From assembly GCF_023715145.1 (NCBI RefSeq), contig NZ_JAMBNP010000018.1, positions 1 to 64,000 of the forward strand: a DNA stretch of 64,000 nucleotides. Reading direction: 5' to 3'. This document shows, one piece after another, positions 1-8,580 of this stretch. How positions within the stretch are numbered: position 1 is the stretch's first letter; every line of letters starts with the position of its first letter. The notes beneath the pieces are model-generated. The model ran no database searches, had not been told where the DNA came from, and saw only the letters and a program-made list of their open reading frames with translations. Both the position numbers and the translations under genes were made by a program. This DNA comes from Paenibacillus glycanilyticus. GTDB taxonomy: Bacteria; Bacillota; Bacilli; Paenibacillales; Paenibacillaceae.

Positions 1-123
1 CCCCCCTCAAGATGAGATTTCCCAACTAGTAAGACCCCTTGAAGACGACGAGGTTGATAGGTTCGGGGTGGAAGCACAGCAATGTGTGGAGCTGACGAAT
101 ACTAATCGGTCGAGGGCTTATCC
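1..123 (+). rRNA. 23S ribosomal RNA, 3' end (partial)
   Basis: The sequence carries the conserved 3' terminal part of bacterial 23S rRNA, including the stretch GACGAATACTAATCGGTCGA just before the end. The gene starts outside the window. The exact 3' end is placed by comparison with the usual end of Bacillales 23S and may be off by a few bases. It is followed by a short spacer and 5S rRNA, as in a normal rrn operon. Confidence 0.95.
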
Positions 124-197
124 TAAAGACTTAAAGAGTTACAAACTTTCGCATCCAGTTTTCAGGGCGCAAACCCTTGAATAAGCTAACGCTTACG

Positions 198-314
198 TTT
201 GGTGGCGATGGCGGAGGGGAACCACGCGTTCCCATACCGAACACGACCGTTAAGCCCTCCAGCGCCGATGGTACTTGGACCGCAGGGTCCTGGGAGAGTA
301 GGACGTCGCCAAGC
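198..314 (+). rRNA. rrf: 5S ribosomal RNA
   Basis: A complete 117-base 5S rRNA, from TTTGGTGGCGATGGCGGAGG to GGACGTCGCCAAGC. The two ends are complementary (helix I), and the conserved CCGAACAC loop is present. It lies about 75 bases after the 23S end and directly before a strong terminator, so it closes the rrn operon. Confidence 0.96.
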
Positions 315-320
315 AATGAG

Positions 321-352
321 AAGCCTGCCGCATTACGCGGCAGGCTTTTTGT
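321..352 (+). terminator. rrn operon terminator
   Basis: Perfect hairpin AAGCCTGCCGC / GCGGCAGGCTT with a four-base loop, followed by a T-rich tail. It lies directly after the 5S rRNA. Confidence 0.9.
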
Positions 353-366
353 TTTGTCCGGGTTTG

Positions 367-897
367 TTATTGATGGTAGTAGGAAGCTTCGTTTCGCTGA
401 AGGCGGAGAATGCCGTCTTTATTTTGCTTGCGAAAGGCGAGAGACAGGAGCATCCGGGGGATAATGAGCCATAAATGCCAGCAGAAGATGCTGATTAGGA
501 GCGATGGCTTAATCCATGGATACATAACGGCAACGGCACAGATGCCAATCCAGAAGAGATGGCGGTGTACGCGGCGGTATAAAGCGAGACGAATGTCATT
601 GGCGGGCTTGAAGCCAAACCACGGAGGAGTGATCCCCCATATCCAGCGCCGGTCTACGGCGTCCTCAACGCGTATAAAGGCAAGCAGCAAAATGATAAGA
701 TGGATGACTTGAACGATAGCAAATCCGAAGAGCCAGCTGAACAGGCCGTCCATACCGTACATAAGAAGCTGAAAGGCAAGGAGAATGGCGGCAATAAGGA
801 TATGGCTCTGGACAAGCTCGGGGCGTATAACCTTTCTTCGGACAAGCTTATATTGATAAATCGTGGCTGCTTGCTGTTCCAATAAGGATTGACGCAT
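367..897 (-). CDS. Uncharacterised membrane protein
   Basis: I do not recognise this 176-residue protein. The start at 897 is chosen because AAGGGAAG sits about 6-9 bases upstream; an in-frame extension to 1047 lacks a ribosome site and would overlap the csfB promoter. About 25 polar residues come first, then hydrophobic stretches consistent with three or four membrane spans, for example SHILIAAILLAFQLLMYG near residues 30-47 and a long Trp-rich block near 110-150. The C-terminus is basic. It is transcribed toward the rrn terminator and away from csfB. Its role is unknown; it is real as judged by ribosome site, length and consistent hydrophobicity. Confidence 0.7.
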   Translation of the reverse strand: MRQSLLEQQAATIYQYKLVRRKVIRPELVQSHILIAAILLAFQLLMYGMDGLFSWLFGFAIVQVIHLIILLLAFIRVEDAVDRRWIWGITPPWFGFKPANDIRLALYRRVHRHLFWIGICAVAVMYPWIKPSLLISIFCWHLWLIIPRMLLSLAFRKQNKDGILRLQRNEASYYHQ

Positions 898-1021
898 GTT
901 GAACTTCCCTTCGTAAATAGGAGTAAAGAATTTACTCTTAAGTATATCGGCAAGTTTGGATTCACCAATTAGGCGAATGCCGCATACGATATAGAAATAT
1001 TTGAAATGGGCTATGAAACAA

Positions 1022-1051
1022 GTATAAACCGCTAGAATATATGCCATAATA
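1022..1051 (+). promoter_or_regulatory. Sigma-F-type promoter for csfB
   Basis: GTATA, then exactly 15 bases, then TGCCATAATA. The known sigma-F consensus is GYATA-N15-GGNNANAHTR, so only the first base of the -10 differs. In B. subtilis csfB is under sigma-F control, which fits. Confidence 0.65.
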
Positions 1052-1084
1052 ATAGTTATAGGATGACAGAAAGGCGGGAATGTT

Positions 1085-1276
1085 ATGATAGAGGATCGCG
1101 GGCTTCATTGCATTATATGCGGGGAGCATAAAGCCGAAGGTGAAGGAATCCGCATTGTGTCGGAGTTTATTTGCGAGAACTGTGAATCGGAGATGGTTCG
1201 CACAGATGTAAAAGACGCCAAATATCCTTTTTTTATTCATCAAATGAAACAGATCTTTATTGAAAAAAACGCCTGA
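1085..1276 (+). CDS. csfB: Anti-sigma-G factor Gin (CsfB)
   Basis: A 63-residue protein with two CxxC pairs (CIIC near residues 9-12, CENC near 30-33), the zinc-binding pattern of CsfB/Gin. In B. subtilis this forespore protein holds sigma-G (and sigma-E) inactive until engulfment ends. Identity rests on size, the cysteine pattern and position upstream of tmk, as in B. subtilis. A sigma-F-type promoter lies upstream and an intrinsic terminator directly downstream, so it is its own transcription unit. Confidence 0.85.
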   Translation: MIEDRGLHCIICGEHKAEGEGIRIVSEFICENCESEMVRTDVKDAKYPFFIHQMKQIFIEKNA

Positions 1277-1309
1277 GCGGAATCTCTCATAGGATGCCGC
1301 TCTTTTTTT
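1275..1309 (+). terminator. Terminator after csfB
   Basis: GAGCGG and CCGCTC arms with an imperfect inner stem, followed by seven T. It begins at the csfB stop codon. Confidence 0.75.
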
Positions 1310-1359
1310 GTGCCAAAATCCGTTACAATAGATGAAAAAAAAGATAGAAGGTTATTGCC

Positions 1360-2838
1360 GTGAATCGATTGCATGCTCCTTTATTTGAAGCACTAGTAAG
1401 GCATTATGAGACGGGCCCGGTTAGTTTTCATGTTCCAGGACACCGCTTTGGTCAAATAGATGAAGAGGGACAATCCATAGAGAAGAATTGGCTGTCTACA
1501 ATTATGAAGCTCGATGTAACGGAACTGTCGTCAACGGATGATCTCCATCATCCTGAGACTTTTATAGCTGAGGCGCAGAAGCTCGCCGCTCGATGTTTTG
1601 GCGCGGAAGAGACTTATTTCCTGGTAGGCGGGAGCACGTCGGGTAACCTGGCGCTGATCCTTGGGGTATGCGAGCCCGGTGACCTGATCATCGTTCAGCG
1701 TAATGTCCATAAGTCGGTTATCAACGGATTAAGGCTTGCGGGAGCCAGAGCGGTATTTCTTATGCCTCGGATAGATGACGAGACGGGACTTGCTACTCAA
1801 CCTTCTCTGGAGGATATCGAGCAAGCCCTCGAGTTGTACCCGGAGGCTAAGGCAGTTATGCTGACGAATCCGAATTACTATGGGATGACTACGAATCTAA
1901 CAAGCTGCGCAGAACTCGTACATCGCTTTAATAAGCTGCTGCTCGTTGATGAGGCACATGGCGCTCATTACGGGCTTCATCCGTCTTTTCCGCAGTCGGC
2001 AATACAGGCTGGGGCAGACGCGGCCGTTCAGTCCACGCATAAAACCCTGTCCGCATTAACGATGGGTGCCATGCTGCATGTGCAGGGAGAGCGTATTCCC
2101 CGAGATTCTATAAGAGAAGTACTAGCTGCCATTCAAAGCTCCAGTCCTTCATTTCCAATAATGGCTTCCCTTGATATTGCTCGGGTTATGGTGGACCGCT
2201 ATAAGTCGGACTGGTTTCAACCTGGCGTTGCCACAGCTCAGGCGTTCCGGGAGTGGATTGAAGATGCAGACGGAGCACTAAAGGTTCTGCGTGCAGGGCA
2301 TAAAACAGAAGCATACGATAAGCTGGACCCGCTCAGAATCGTTTTATGGGACCGAACTGGGACTATAACCGGCTTTGAGCTGCAGAAAAAATTAGAGGGG
2401 TATGGCTGCTGGGCGGAAATGGCGGATACCCGGCATGTTGTGCTGGTATGGGGAAGCCGCACGACGGATGATGACAGATTCAAGCTGCAGGATGCATGTG
2501 CTCATATCGAGCAGTGGATCATGTCCCAGCCAGCCAAGAGCGGGGCAACGAAAGTTTCAGATGGCTTTTATCCGGGTAATGGTACTCCAAGTCAGCTAAA
2601 GCCGGTAGAATTTAGCCGGAAAAAGAAGGAGCACCATAGAATTCCATTAACCGATGCGGAAGGCTGCGAGTCAGCGGAAATGGTCATCCCTTACCCTCCC
2701 GGCATACCCGTTATATATCCGGGCGAGACGCTGACGAACGAAATGATCGGATGTATTTCGACATTAGCGGCTACGGGGGCCAAATTTCAGGGAGCAGTCG
2801 ACAATACCATGCGGACAATTGCCGTATATTCTCGCTAA
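1360..2838 (+). CDS. YaaO-type PLP-dependent Orn/Lys/Arg decarboxylase
   Basis: A 492-residue fold-type I PLP enzyme of the Orn/Lys/Arg decarboxylase family. Visible motifs are FHVPGHRFG near residue 23, the aspartate-containing VDEAHGAH (196-203), and STHKTLSAL with Lys228 as the expected PLP-binding lysine. The start is GTG, with AGAAGG about nine bases upstream. It is the equivalent of B. subtilis yaaO, next to tmk in both. Family members decarboxylate arginine, lysine or ornithine toward polyamines, but the substrate cannot be read from sequence alone. It is shorter than the biodegradative enterobacterial enzymes, as usual for the small Gram-positive type. Confidence 0.88.
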   Translation: MNRLHAPLFEALVRHYETGPVSFHVPGHRFGQIDEEGQSIEKNWLSTIMKLDVTELSSTDDLHHPETFIAEAQKLAARCFGAEETYFLVGGSTSGNLALILGVCEPGDLIIVQRNVHKSVINGLRLAGARAVFLMPRIDDETGLATQPSLEDIEQALELYPEAKAVMLTNPNYYGMTTNLTSCAELVHRFNKLLLVDEAHGAHYGLHPSFPQSAIQAGADAAVQSTHKTLSALTMGAMLHVQGERIPRDSIREVLAAIQSSSPSFPIMASLDIARVMVDRYKSDWFQPGVATAQAFREWIEDADGALKVLRAGHKTEAYDKLDPLRIVLWDRTGTITGFELQKKLEGYGCWAEMADTRHVVLVWGSRTTDDDRFKLQDACAHIEQWIMSQPAKSGATKVSDGFYPGNGTPSQLKPVEFSRKKKEHHRIPLTDAEGCESAEMVIPYPPGIPVIYPGETLTNEMIGCISTLAATGAKFQGAVDNTMRTIAVYSR

Positions 2839-2852
2839 TTAGGTGAAAATAA

Positions 2853-2881
2853 TTGTACAAGGGTATTCGCTTTGTTATAAC
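2853..2881 (+). promoter_or_regulatory. Candidate sigma-A promoter for the tmk operon
   Basis: TTGTAC, 17 bases, TATAAC. A second candidate (TTGTTA / TACTAT) overlaps it. Just downstream, at 2897-2914, is a perfect inverted repeat ACTATAC-acaa-GTATAGT that could serve as an operator. Confidence 0.5.
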
Positions 2882-2947
2882 TTTGTTAGAATATATACTA
2901 TACACAAGTATAGTCATCAGTAGCTTTAGGTTAGGAGTCATACGAGC

Positions 2948-3601
2948 TTGAATAAGGGAATCTTTATTACCATAGAAGGCGGCGAAGGTGCCGGCAAAAC
3001 AACACTGATTGAGCAGCTGGCGCATACGATGCAGCAGCGGGGCAAAACCGTCATAACGACCCGTGAGCCGGGCGGCATACCCATTGCGGAGCAGATCCGC
3101 TCCATTATCCTGGACCGCACCCATACAGGCATGGATGCCCGTACGGAGGCTTTGCTGTATGCGGCTGCAAGACGCCAGCATCTCGTCGAAAAGGTCATGC
3201 CGGCGCTTGAGGGCGGTCAGCTCGTTATCTGTGACCGTTTCGTAGACAGCAGCCTGGCTTATCAGGGCCATGCCAGAGGACTTGGGATGGAGGAGGTATG
3301 GTCGATCAACCGGTTTGCGGTCGATGGAGCGATGCCTCAGCTTACGATCTACATGGATATTGATCCGGAAGTTGGATTAGCCCGGATCAAGTCGGCGGGA
3401 GAACGCGAAGTTAACCGCTTGGATCTGGAATCGCTTGCTTTTCACCAGCTCGTTCGGGAAGGCTATCATAGGCTGCGCGAGCAATTCCCGGAGCGTATCG
3501 TGCAGGTAGATGCAGGAAAAGCGGCAAATGTTGTGCTGGAAGAAGTTATTTTGACGATTGACCGCAGATTTAAAGGATTTTTCGCTTCTGATGTGAAATA
3601 A
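2948..3601 (+). CDS. tmk: Thymidylate kinase
   Basis: A 217-residue dTMP kinase that phosphorylates dTMP to dTDP in the cytoplasm for DNA synthesis. The P-loop GGEGAGKT is at residues 11-18. The CDRFVDSSLAYQG block near residue 95 holds the DR(Y/F) motif of the family, and an arginine-containing lid (REVNRLD) lies near 155. The start is TTG at 2948, with AGGAG upstream at normal distance. It heads the run tmk-darA-yaaR-holB-ricT-yabA, an order shared with B. subtilis. Confidence 0.96.
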   Translation: MNKGIFITIEGGEGAGKTTLIEQLAHTMQQRGKTVITTREPGGIPIAEQIRSIILDRTHTGMDARTEALLYAAARRQHLVEKVMPALEGGQLVICDRFVDSSLAYQGHARGLGMEEVWSINRFAVDGAMPQLTIYMDIDPEVGLARIKSAGEREVNRLDLESLAFHQLVREGYHRLREQFPERIVQVDAGKAANVVLEEVILTIDRRFKGFFASDVK

Positions 3602-3662
3602 ACAACTTAGGAATGACTTTGTGCCTGTTCTATTAACCTTTAACCAAATGGGAGGAATGAGG

Positions 3663-3992
3663 ATGAAATTAGTCATTGCGATTGTACAAGATAAGGACAG
3701 CAACCGTCTGTCGAACGCCCTTGTGAAGGATGGCTTCCGTGCAACCAAGCTTGCAAGTACGGGGGGGTTCCTCCGTGCCGGTAATACAACCTTTATGATT
3801 GGTATTGAAGATGAGCGGGTTCATGAAGTATTGCAAGTAATCAGCTCAAACTGCAAGGTGAGAGATCAATTGGTTACGCCTGTATCTCCAATCGGGGGCT
3901 CGACCGATTCGTATATTCCTTTCCCTGTAGAGGTGCAAGTAGGAGGCGCGGCCGTATTCGTCGTTCCTGTTGAGCGATTCGAACATTTCTGA
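3663..3992 (+). CDS. darA: PII-like c-di-AMP receptor DarA (YaaQ)
   Basis: A 109-residue protein matching the length and signature of DarA/YaaQ: MKLVIAIVQDKDSNRL at the N-terminus, then TKLASTGGFLRAGNTTFMIG, whose Gly/Thr-rich loop contacts c-di-AMP in known structures. DarA is a trimeric PII-like protein that binds c-di-AMP; its downstream target is not known. The start at 3663 is chosen by the GGGAGG site and family length; an upstream in-frame ATG-less extension is not needed. The window also contains a c-di-AMP riboswitch. Confidence 0.93.
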   Translation: MKLVIAIVQDKDSNRLSNALVKDGFRATKLASTGGFLRAGNTTFMIGIEDERVHEVLQVISSNCKVRDQLVTPVSPIGGSTDSYIPFPVEVQVGGAAVFVVPVERFEHF

Positions 3993-4008
3993 TGGAGCGT
4001 GTTAAGCG

Positions 4009-4452
4009 ATGAAGATCGATCAAAGCTGGCGTCCGCTTGGCCAGAACCGCACGGGCGGAGACACGGCTACTAAGCCTGCTCCGGCTAGGAGCTTCTCCGA
4101 TGCCATGGTACAGCAGGATGCTCTGCGGACACAGGAACAGCTGCAGCAGAAGCTTGATGAGATTCACAAGCAAGGTGAGCGATTAGCCAGAACCATGACG
4201 GTCCGCGAGCTGAAAATGTATCGGCATATGGTGAAGCGGTTCCTTGAGGATACGGTTAAGCGCGGAATCGGGCTGAAAGAGCTGCGCGGCTTTGATCGAA
4301 GAGGCCGGACCAAGCGATACAAGCTGCTGGATGAGATAGATTCGGCGCTGGTGTCGATGGCCGAGGAGCTGCTGGACAGCGAACAGGGCAGAATTGATCT
4401 GCTTGGCCGGATCGGAGAAATACGCGGACTTCTTATTAATTTGTTGTTTTAG
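4009..4452 (+). CDS. yaaR: YaaR family protein (DUF327)
   Basis: A 147-residue, charged, mostly helical protein. It has a flexible polar N-terminus (about 35 residues), then a long coiled-coil-like segment rich in Gln, Lys and Arg. It matches DUF327/YaaR in size and position between darA and holB. Its function is not established. It starts 17 bases after darA stops, so the two are very likely cotranscribed. Confidence 0.85.
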   Translation: MKIDQSWRPLGQNRTGGDTATKPAPARSFSDAMVQQDALRTQEQLQQKLDEIHKQGERLARTMTVRELKMYRHMVKRFLEDTVKRGIGLKELRGFDRRGRTKRYKLLDEIDSALVSMAEELLDSEQGRIDLLGRIGEIRGLLINLLF

Positions 4453-4522
4453 ACAAGTGTAAACGGCTGCGCCGACAAAGCTTATAAATTCTTAGCGTGT
4501 AAGAAAGGGTAAGGAAGCAGCA

Positions 4523-5500
4523 ATGAGCATGGAACAAGTGGCCGGCCAATGGAAAGCAAAACGAATATTAAAGCATGCGCTGCAGAGCGGAAAGGTATCG
4601 CATGCTTATTTGTTCTACGGTCCTTCCGGTACGGGAAGAAAGGCTATGGCAAGAGCCTTCGCCAAGGCGTTATTTTGTACGGCTGGCGGGGACGACGCTT
4701 GTGATCAATGCCTCGAGTGCCGGAAGTTCGATAATGGAAACCAGCCGGATCTGCTGACCATTACGCCTGACGGACAATCCATTAAGATCGATCAAATCCG
4801 CGAGCTTCAGCGAGAGCTTGCTTACCGGGGAAGCGGATCCTCGAAGAAGGTATATATTGTCGAGCGAGCGGAGACAATGACCCTTCAGGCAGCAAACAGT
4901 CTGCTCAAGTTTCTTGAAGAGCCGCTTTCTCCTATTGTAGCCATACTGATTACGGATAATGGACAAGCCGTTCTTCCAACGATCCGATCAAGAGCGCAGT
5001 GGGTACCATTCCTGCCCTTCTCCTCTAGCGAAATGCTTAAGGCTTTGGTCGATGAAGGAGCTTCGCCTCTTCTGGCACGCGCTGCCGTCGAGCTGAGCTC
5101 GGGACTGGACGGTGCTAGAGAGATTATCCAACAGAATCAGTTTGCAGAAATCAGAAACGTAGTGATACAATTAGGGAAGGAGAGTCTGACCCGATTCACC
5201 GCGGGAATGCTCACCGCTCAGCAGCAATTTTTTAAAACGGACCTTGCAGGCGAGGTACAGCTGTTGCTGTCCTTATTTGTATTATGGTTCAAAGATATGA
5301 TTCAATTTCAGGCCGGAAGGCAGGAAAGTATTGTTTATATAGATCAGTTGGATTGGATCAGCAAGCATGCGTTCAACCGCCCGATCGAGAGTTGGATCTC
5401 TTGTATTGAGCATACGCTTGAAGCGGGCAAGCGAATACGTTCCAACGTATCCCCGCAGCTTGCTATCGAGCAACTATTGGTAAACCTACAGGAGGGCTAA
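4523..5500 (+). CDS. holB: DNA polymerase III delta' subunit
   Basis: A 325-residue clamp-loader subunit. A P-loop-like GPSGTGRK is at residues 33-40, followed by four cysteines (52, 60, 63, 66) that match the zinc module of clamp-loader subunits. The sensor-type segment LLKFLEEPLSP follows near 130. Delta' works with delta and tau to load the sliding clamp. The Gly-Arg-Lys in the P-loop departs from the usual GKT/S, which fits delta' being a weak or non-hydrolysing subunit. The downstream gene ricT starts four bases after the stop. Confidence 0.92.
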   Translation: MSMEQVAGQWKAKRILKHALQSGKVSHAYLFYGPSGTGRKAMARAFAKALFCTAGGDDACDQCLECRKFDNGNQPDLLTITPDGQSIKIDQIRELQRELAYRGSGSSKKVYIVERAETMTLQAANSLLKFLEEPLSPIVAILITDNGQAVLPTIRSRAQWVPFLPFSSSEMLKALVDEGASPLLARAAVELSSGLDGAREIIQQNQFAEIRNVVIQLGKESLTRFTAGMLTAQQQFFKTDLAGEVQLLLSLFVLWFKDMIQFQAGRQESIVYIDQLDWISKHAFNRPIESWISCIEHTLEAGKRIRSNVSPQLAIEQLLVNLQEG

Positions 5501-5504
5501 ATCC

Positions 5505-6314
5505 TTGTATAACGTTGTCGGAGTCCGCTTTAAAAAAGCGGGCAAGATTTATTACTTTGATCCGGCCCTGCACCCCGTGGACAAGGACCAGCATGTTATT
5601 GTCGAAACGGCCAGGGGGATTGAATATGGCAAGGTCGTGGTGGGACAGAAAGAAGTTGGTGAAGCAGACGTCGTCCTGCCGCTGAAGAAAGTGATCCGAA
5701 TTGCCAGCGAGGTAGATGCTAAGGTTGTGGAGGAGAATCGTGCCGCCGCGAAGAACGCATTTGCTACTTGTTTGGACAAGATAAGAGATCATCAGCTTAA
5801 GATGAAGCTGGTTGACGTGGAATTTACGTTCGACCGCAATAAAATTATCTTCTATTTCACAGCTGAAGGAAGGGTCGACTTCCGGGAGCTTGTAAAGGAT
5901 CTGGCTAGCGTGTTCCGTACACGGATTGAGCTTAGGCAAATCGGTGTACGCGATGAAGCGAAGATGCTGGGAGGCATCGGACCTTGCGGGCGCGTATTAT
6001 GCTGCTCGTCCTGGCTGGGAGATTTCGAACCGGTGTCGATCAAGATGGCCAAGGATCAGAACTTATCGCTCAATCCTACAAAGATATCGGGGTTATGCGG
6101 CCGTCTTATGTGCTGCTTGAAATATGAGCATGATAATTACGAAAGCGTGCGGGAGGAGTTACCTTCCGTCGGGAAAATTGTCGTCACGTCTTATGGCGAA
6201 GGCAAAGTAACGGGCATCAACGCTTCCACGAAGTCTGTGTACGTGCAGTTGTTCGATGTGTCGGGTAAACCGAAGGAGCTGCCGTTCGACGATGTGGTTG
6301 TGAAGGAACAATGA
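5505..6314 (+). CDS. ricT: RicT (YaaT), PSP1-domain protein
   Basis: A 269-residue PSP1-domain protein. It has six conserved cysteines in two clusters: GPCGRVLCC (C161, C166, C167) and GLCGRLMCC (C198, C203, C204). In B. subtilis RicT forms the RicAFT complex, which carries iron-sulphur clusters, guides RNase Y cleavage, and affects competence, biofilm formation and sporulation. The start is TTG at 5505; its AGGAGGG ribosome site overlaps the end of holB, pointing to coupled translation. Confidence 0.93.
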   Translation: MYNVVGVRFKKAGKIYYFDPALHPVDKDQHVIVETARGIEYGKVVVGQKEVGEADVVLPLKKVIRIASEVDAKVVEENRAAAKNAFATCLDKIRDHQLKMKLVDVEFTFDRNKIIFYFTAEGRVDFRELVKDLASVFRTRIELRQIGVRDEAKMLGGIGPCGRVLCCSSWLGDFEPVSIKMAKDQNLSLNPTKISGLCGRLMCCLKYEHDNYESVREELPSVGKIVVTSYGEGKVTGINASTKSVYVQLFDVSGKPKELPFDDVVVKEQ

Positions 6315-6346
6315 ACGACTACGTTTGAAAGCTCTGGGGTGAAAGC

Positions 6347-6766
6347 TTGGAGAACAAAGAAATCTTTAATCAAATGGAGCAGTTAGAAAGCCGGATGGGT
6401 GATTTCCATGTTCATCTTGGCGTTCTGAAGCAGCGGGTCAAAGAGCTGCTGGAAGAAAATCAGCAGCTGAGCATGGAAAACGAACAGCTGCGCAAAATAT
6501 TGAAACGCGAGACGTCGCCGAAGCCAAAGTCCGCTGCTAGTCGCCCGGAAGGACAAGCTGCTGCTCAGCCTGCCCGCCGTGAGATTGCAGCTCATGCGGA
6601 GGAAGATACGGTTAACGATACATCGCAGCAAGCCGGTCTCGTCGGTGAGGCGCATGATAATTTGGCTAGGCTGTATCACGAAGGATTCCACATTTGCAAC
6701 GTGTATTACGGGCATTTGCGGACAGAAGGAGATTGCTTGTTCTGCTTATCCTTCCTTAATAAATAA
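6347..6766 (+). CDS. yabA: Replication initiation control protein YabA
   Basis: A 139-residue protein with an N-terminal leucine-zipper coiled coil (about residues 1-55), a variable Pro/Ala/Gln-rich linker, and a C-terminal Cys/His zinc motif (HICNVYYGHLRTEGDCLFC). This is the YabA layout. YabA limits replication initiation by binding DnaA and the sliding clamp DnaN. The start is TTG with GGGGTGA upstream. It sits next to ricT and the clamp-loader gene holB, as in B. subtilis. Confidence 0.92.
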   Translation: MENKEIFNQMEQLESRMGDFHVHLGVLKQRVKELLEENQQLSMENEQLRKILKRETSPKPKSAASRPEGQAAAQPARREIAAHAEEDTVNDTSQQAGLVGEAHDNLARLYHEGFHICNVYYGHLRTEGDCLFCLSFLNK

Positions 6767-6837
6767 CAGAACATTGTAAGCATACCGTCCTTGGCTGTTG
6801 AGGGCGGTATCTTTATGTTAAGGGAGTTAGGTCAATA

Positions 6838-7533
6838 GTGCTGGAAGTAAGATTGGAGCCAAATGAACGAATTGATGATTTGATGACGGAGACGGGTCTG
6901 CATATTATCCAAAGCAGGGAAGTATTCAGCTTTTCCCTGGATGCCGTGCTGTTATCCAAGTTCGCTACCATTCCAAAGCGCGGGCGGATTCTTGATCTCT
7001 GTACAGGTAACGGGGTCATCCCTATGCTGCTGACGACAAGAACCAATGCGCATATTGATGCCGTGGAGATTCAGCCAAGACTGGCTGATATGGCAAGGCG
7101 CAGCGTAGAGATGAATAAGCTTTCAGAGCAGATCTCAATTATTGAGGCCGATCTGAAAGTTTTCATGAAAGAAGCGGGTAATGGTATTTATGACGTCGTT
7201 ACGGTCAATCCTCCATACATGGCGGTAAAAGCCGGAGACTCCAATGAGAACGATCATTATGCGATTGCGCGTCATGAGGTGCACTGCACGCTGGATGACG
7301 TTGTACATGCTTGCGCACGGCTTGTCCGTTCCGGAGGGAAAGTTGCAATGGTTCACCGGCCCTCCCGATTCATTGATATTATGGAGACGATGAGGAAGTA
7401 TCGGCTTGAGCCGAAGCGCGTCCAGTTCATCCATCCGAATGCGCAGGGCGAAGCAAACATGGTATTAATTGAGGCAATACGTGACGGCAGGCCGGAGCTT
7501 AGATTGCTGCCGCCCGTTTTCGTATACGAATAA
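6838..7533 (+). CDS. N6-adenine methyltransferase, TrmN6/YabB family
   Basis: A 231-residue Rossmann methyltransferase. SAM-binding LDLCTGNGVIP lies near residues 51-61, and the catalytic NPPY of N6-adenine methylases near 123-126. The family includes E. coli TrmN6, which methylates A37 of tRNA-Val; B. subtilis YabB is the positional equivalent. The start is GTG with AAGGGAG upstream. The small GIY-YIG gene yazA that follows yabB in B. subtilis is absent here; rsmI comes next. Confidence 0.87.
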   Translation: MLEVRLEPNERIDDLMTETGLHIIQSREVFSFSLDAVLLSKFATIPKRGRILDLCTGNGVIPMLLTTRTNAHIDAVEIQPRLADMARRSVEMNKLSEQISIIEADLKVFMKEAGNGIYDVVTVNPPYMAVKAGDSNENDHYAIARHEVHCTLDDVVHACARLVRSGGKVAMVHRPSRFIDIMETMRKYRLEPKRVQFIHPNAQGEANMVLIEAIRDGRPELRLLPPVFVYE

Positions 7534-7576
7534 TCGACAGGCAGCAGATGCGTGACAGATGAGAAGGAGCGGGCAA

Positions 7577-8458
7577 ATGGTACGGATTCAAAAGAGCTTT
7601 AAAGAGCAGACGGAGCACGGCATTCTATACTTGGTGGCAACGCCAATCGGCAATTTGGAGGATATGACGTTCCGGGCCATCCGGACGTTGAAGGAAGTAC
7701 AGCTTATTGCGGCAGAGGATACTAGACAAACGCGCAAGCTGCTTACTCACTTCGAAATCTCTACCAGACTGGTGAGCTATCATGAGCATAATAAACAGGC
7801 GAGCGGCAGCGAGCTTATCCGTCTATTAATAGAAGGACAATCTATTGCGTTGGTCAGCGATGCAGGCCTGCCTGCGGTCAGCGACCCAGGCGCGGATTTG
7901 GTTAAGGATGCGGTTGAGCAGGGGATTAAGGTCGTGCCTATACCAGGTGCGAACGCAGCATTATCGGCGTTGATCATTTCGGGACTGCCAACTGATCAGT
8001 TCATGTTTACCGGATTCCCGCCTAGAGATAAGAAGCCCCTAGCGGAATGGCTGACCCGCCTGCAGCGACAGGAAGGGACGCTAATGATGTACGAGTCTCC
8101 ACATCGCCTGAAGAAGACGCTTGACGCGATGCTGGAGCATTGGGGTGACCGGCGGATCGCAATGGTAAGAGAGCTGACAAAGCGTCATGAGGAGGCAGCA
8201 CGCGGAACCATATCGGAATGTATCGCTTTTCTGGAGGAGAATCCGCCTCTCGGGGAGTACTGCCTTATTATAGAAGGTGCAGCTGCCGGGACCGGAGATG
8301 CAGGGGATAACGGAGAGACATGGTGGACGTCGCTTGAGCTTGAACAACATGTGACCCATTATGAGAACGAAGGCTTAGATCGTAAAGAAGCGATAAAAAA
8401 AGCGGCGCAAGACCGCGGCCTGCCGAAGCGGGAAGTCTATAACGCAGTAAATCGATAG
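7577..8458 (+). CDS. rsmI: 16S rRNA 2'-O-ribose C1402 methyltransferase
   Basis: A 293-residue tetrapyrrole-methylase-fold enzyme that 2'-O-methylates C1402 of 16S rRNA. The motifs LYLVATPIGNLEDMTFRA and VSDAGLPAVSDPGADLV are diagnostic of RsmI. The start at 7577 is preferred over an ATG 18 bases upstream because AAGGAG lies seven bases before it. It follows the yabB-like gene closely and ends in a hairpin that overlaps the stop codon. Confidence 0.93.
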   Translation: MVRIQKSFKEQTEHGILYLVATPIGNLEDMTFRAIRTLKEVQLIAAEDTRQTRKLLTHFEISTRLVSYHEHNKQASGSELIRLLIEGQSIALVSDAGLPAVSDPGADLVKDAVEQGIKVVPIPGANAALSALIISGLPTDQFMFTGFPPRDKKPLAEWLTRLQRQEGTLMMYESPHRLKKTLDAMLEHWGDRRIAMVRELTKRHEEAARGTISECIAFLEENPPLGEYCLIIEGAAAGTGDAGDNGETWWTSLELEQHVTHYENEGLDRKEAIKKAAQDRGLPKREVYNAVNR

Positions 8459-8473
8459 ATTACTGCGTTATTT
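8441..8473 (+). terminator. Hairpin overlapping the rsmI stop
   Basis: Perfect ten-base arms AACGCAGTAA / TTACTGCGTT, with the rsmI stop codon in the loop. The T-run is poor, so termination is likely but not certain. Confidence 0.5.
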
Positions 8474-8477
8474 GGGC

Positions 8478-8516
8478 AAAAAAAGACCTTCCTGGCCGGG
8501 TTCTAGCACAGGAAGG
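8478..8516 (-). terminator. Terminator of abrB (minus strand)
   Basis: Read on the minus strand, CCTTCCTG and CAGGAAGG form a stem followed by GTCTTTTTTT. It lies 65 bases after the abrB stop. Confidence 0.75.
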
Positions 8517-8580
8517 CATCAAGGAGTATAAAAAGGTTAGAATTAACAAGTTAGTGTATTTCTATTATAACCTATATTTC

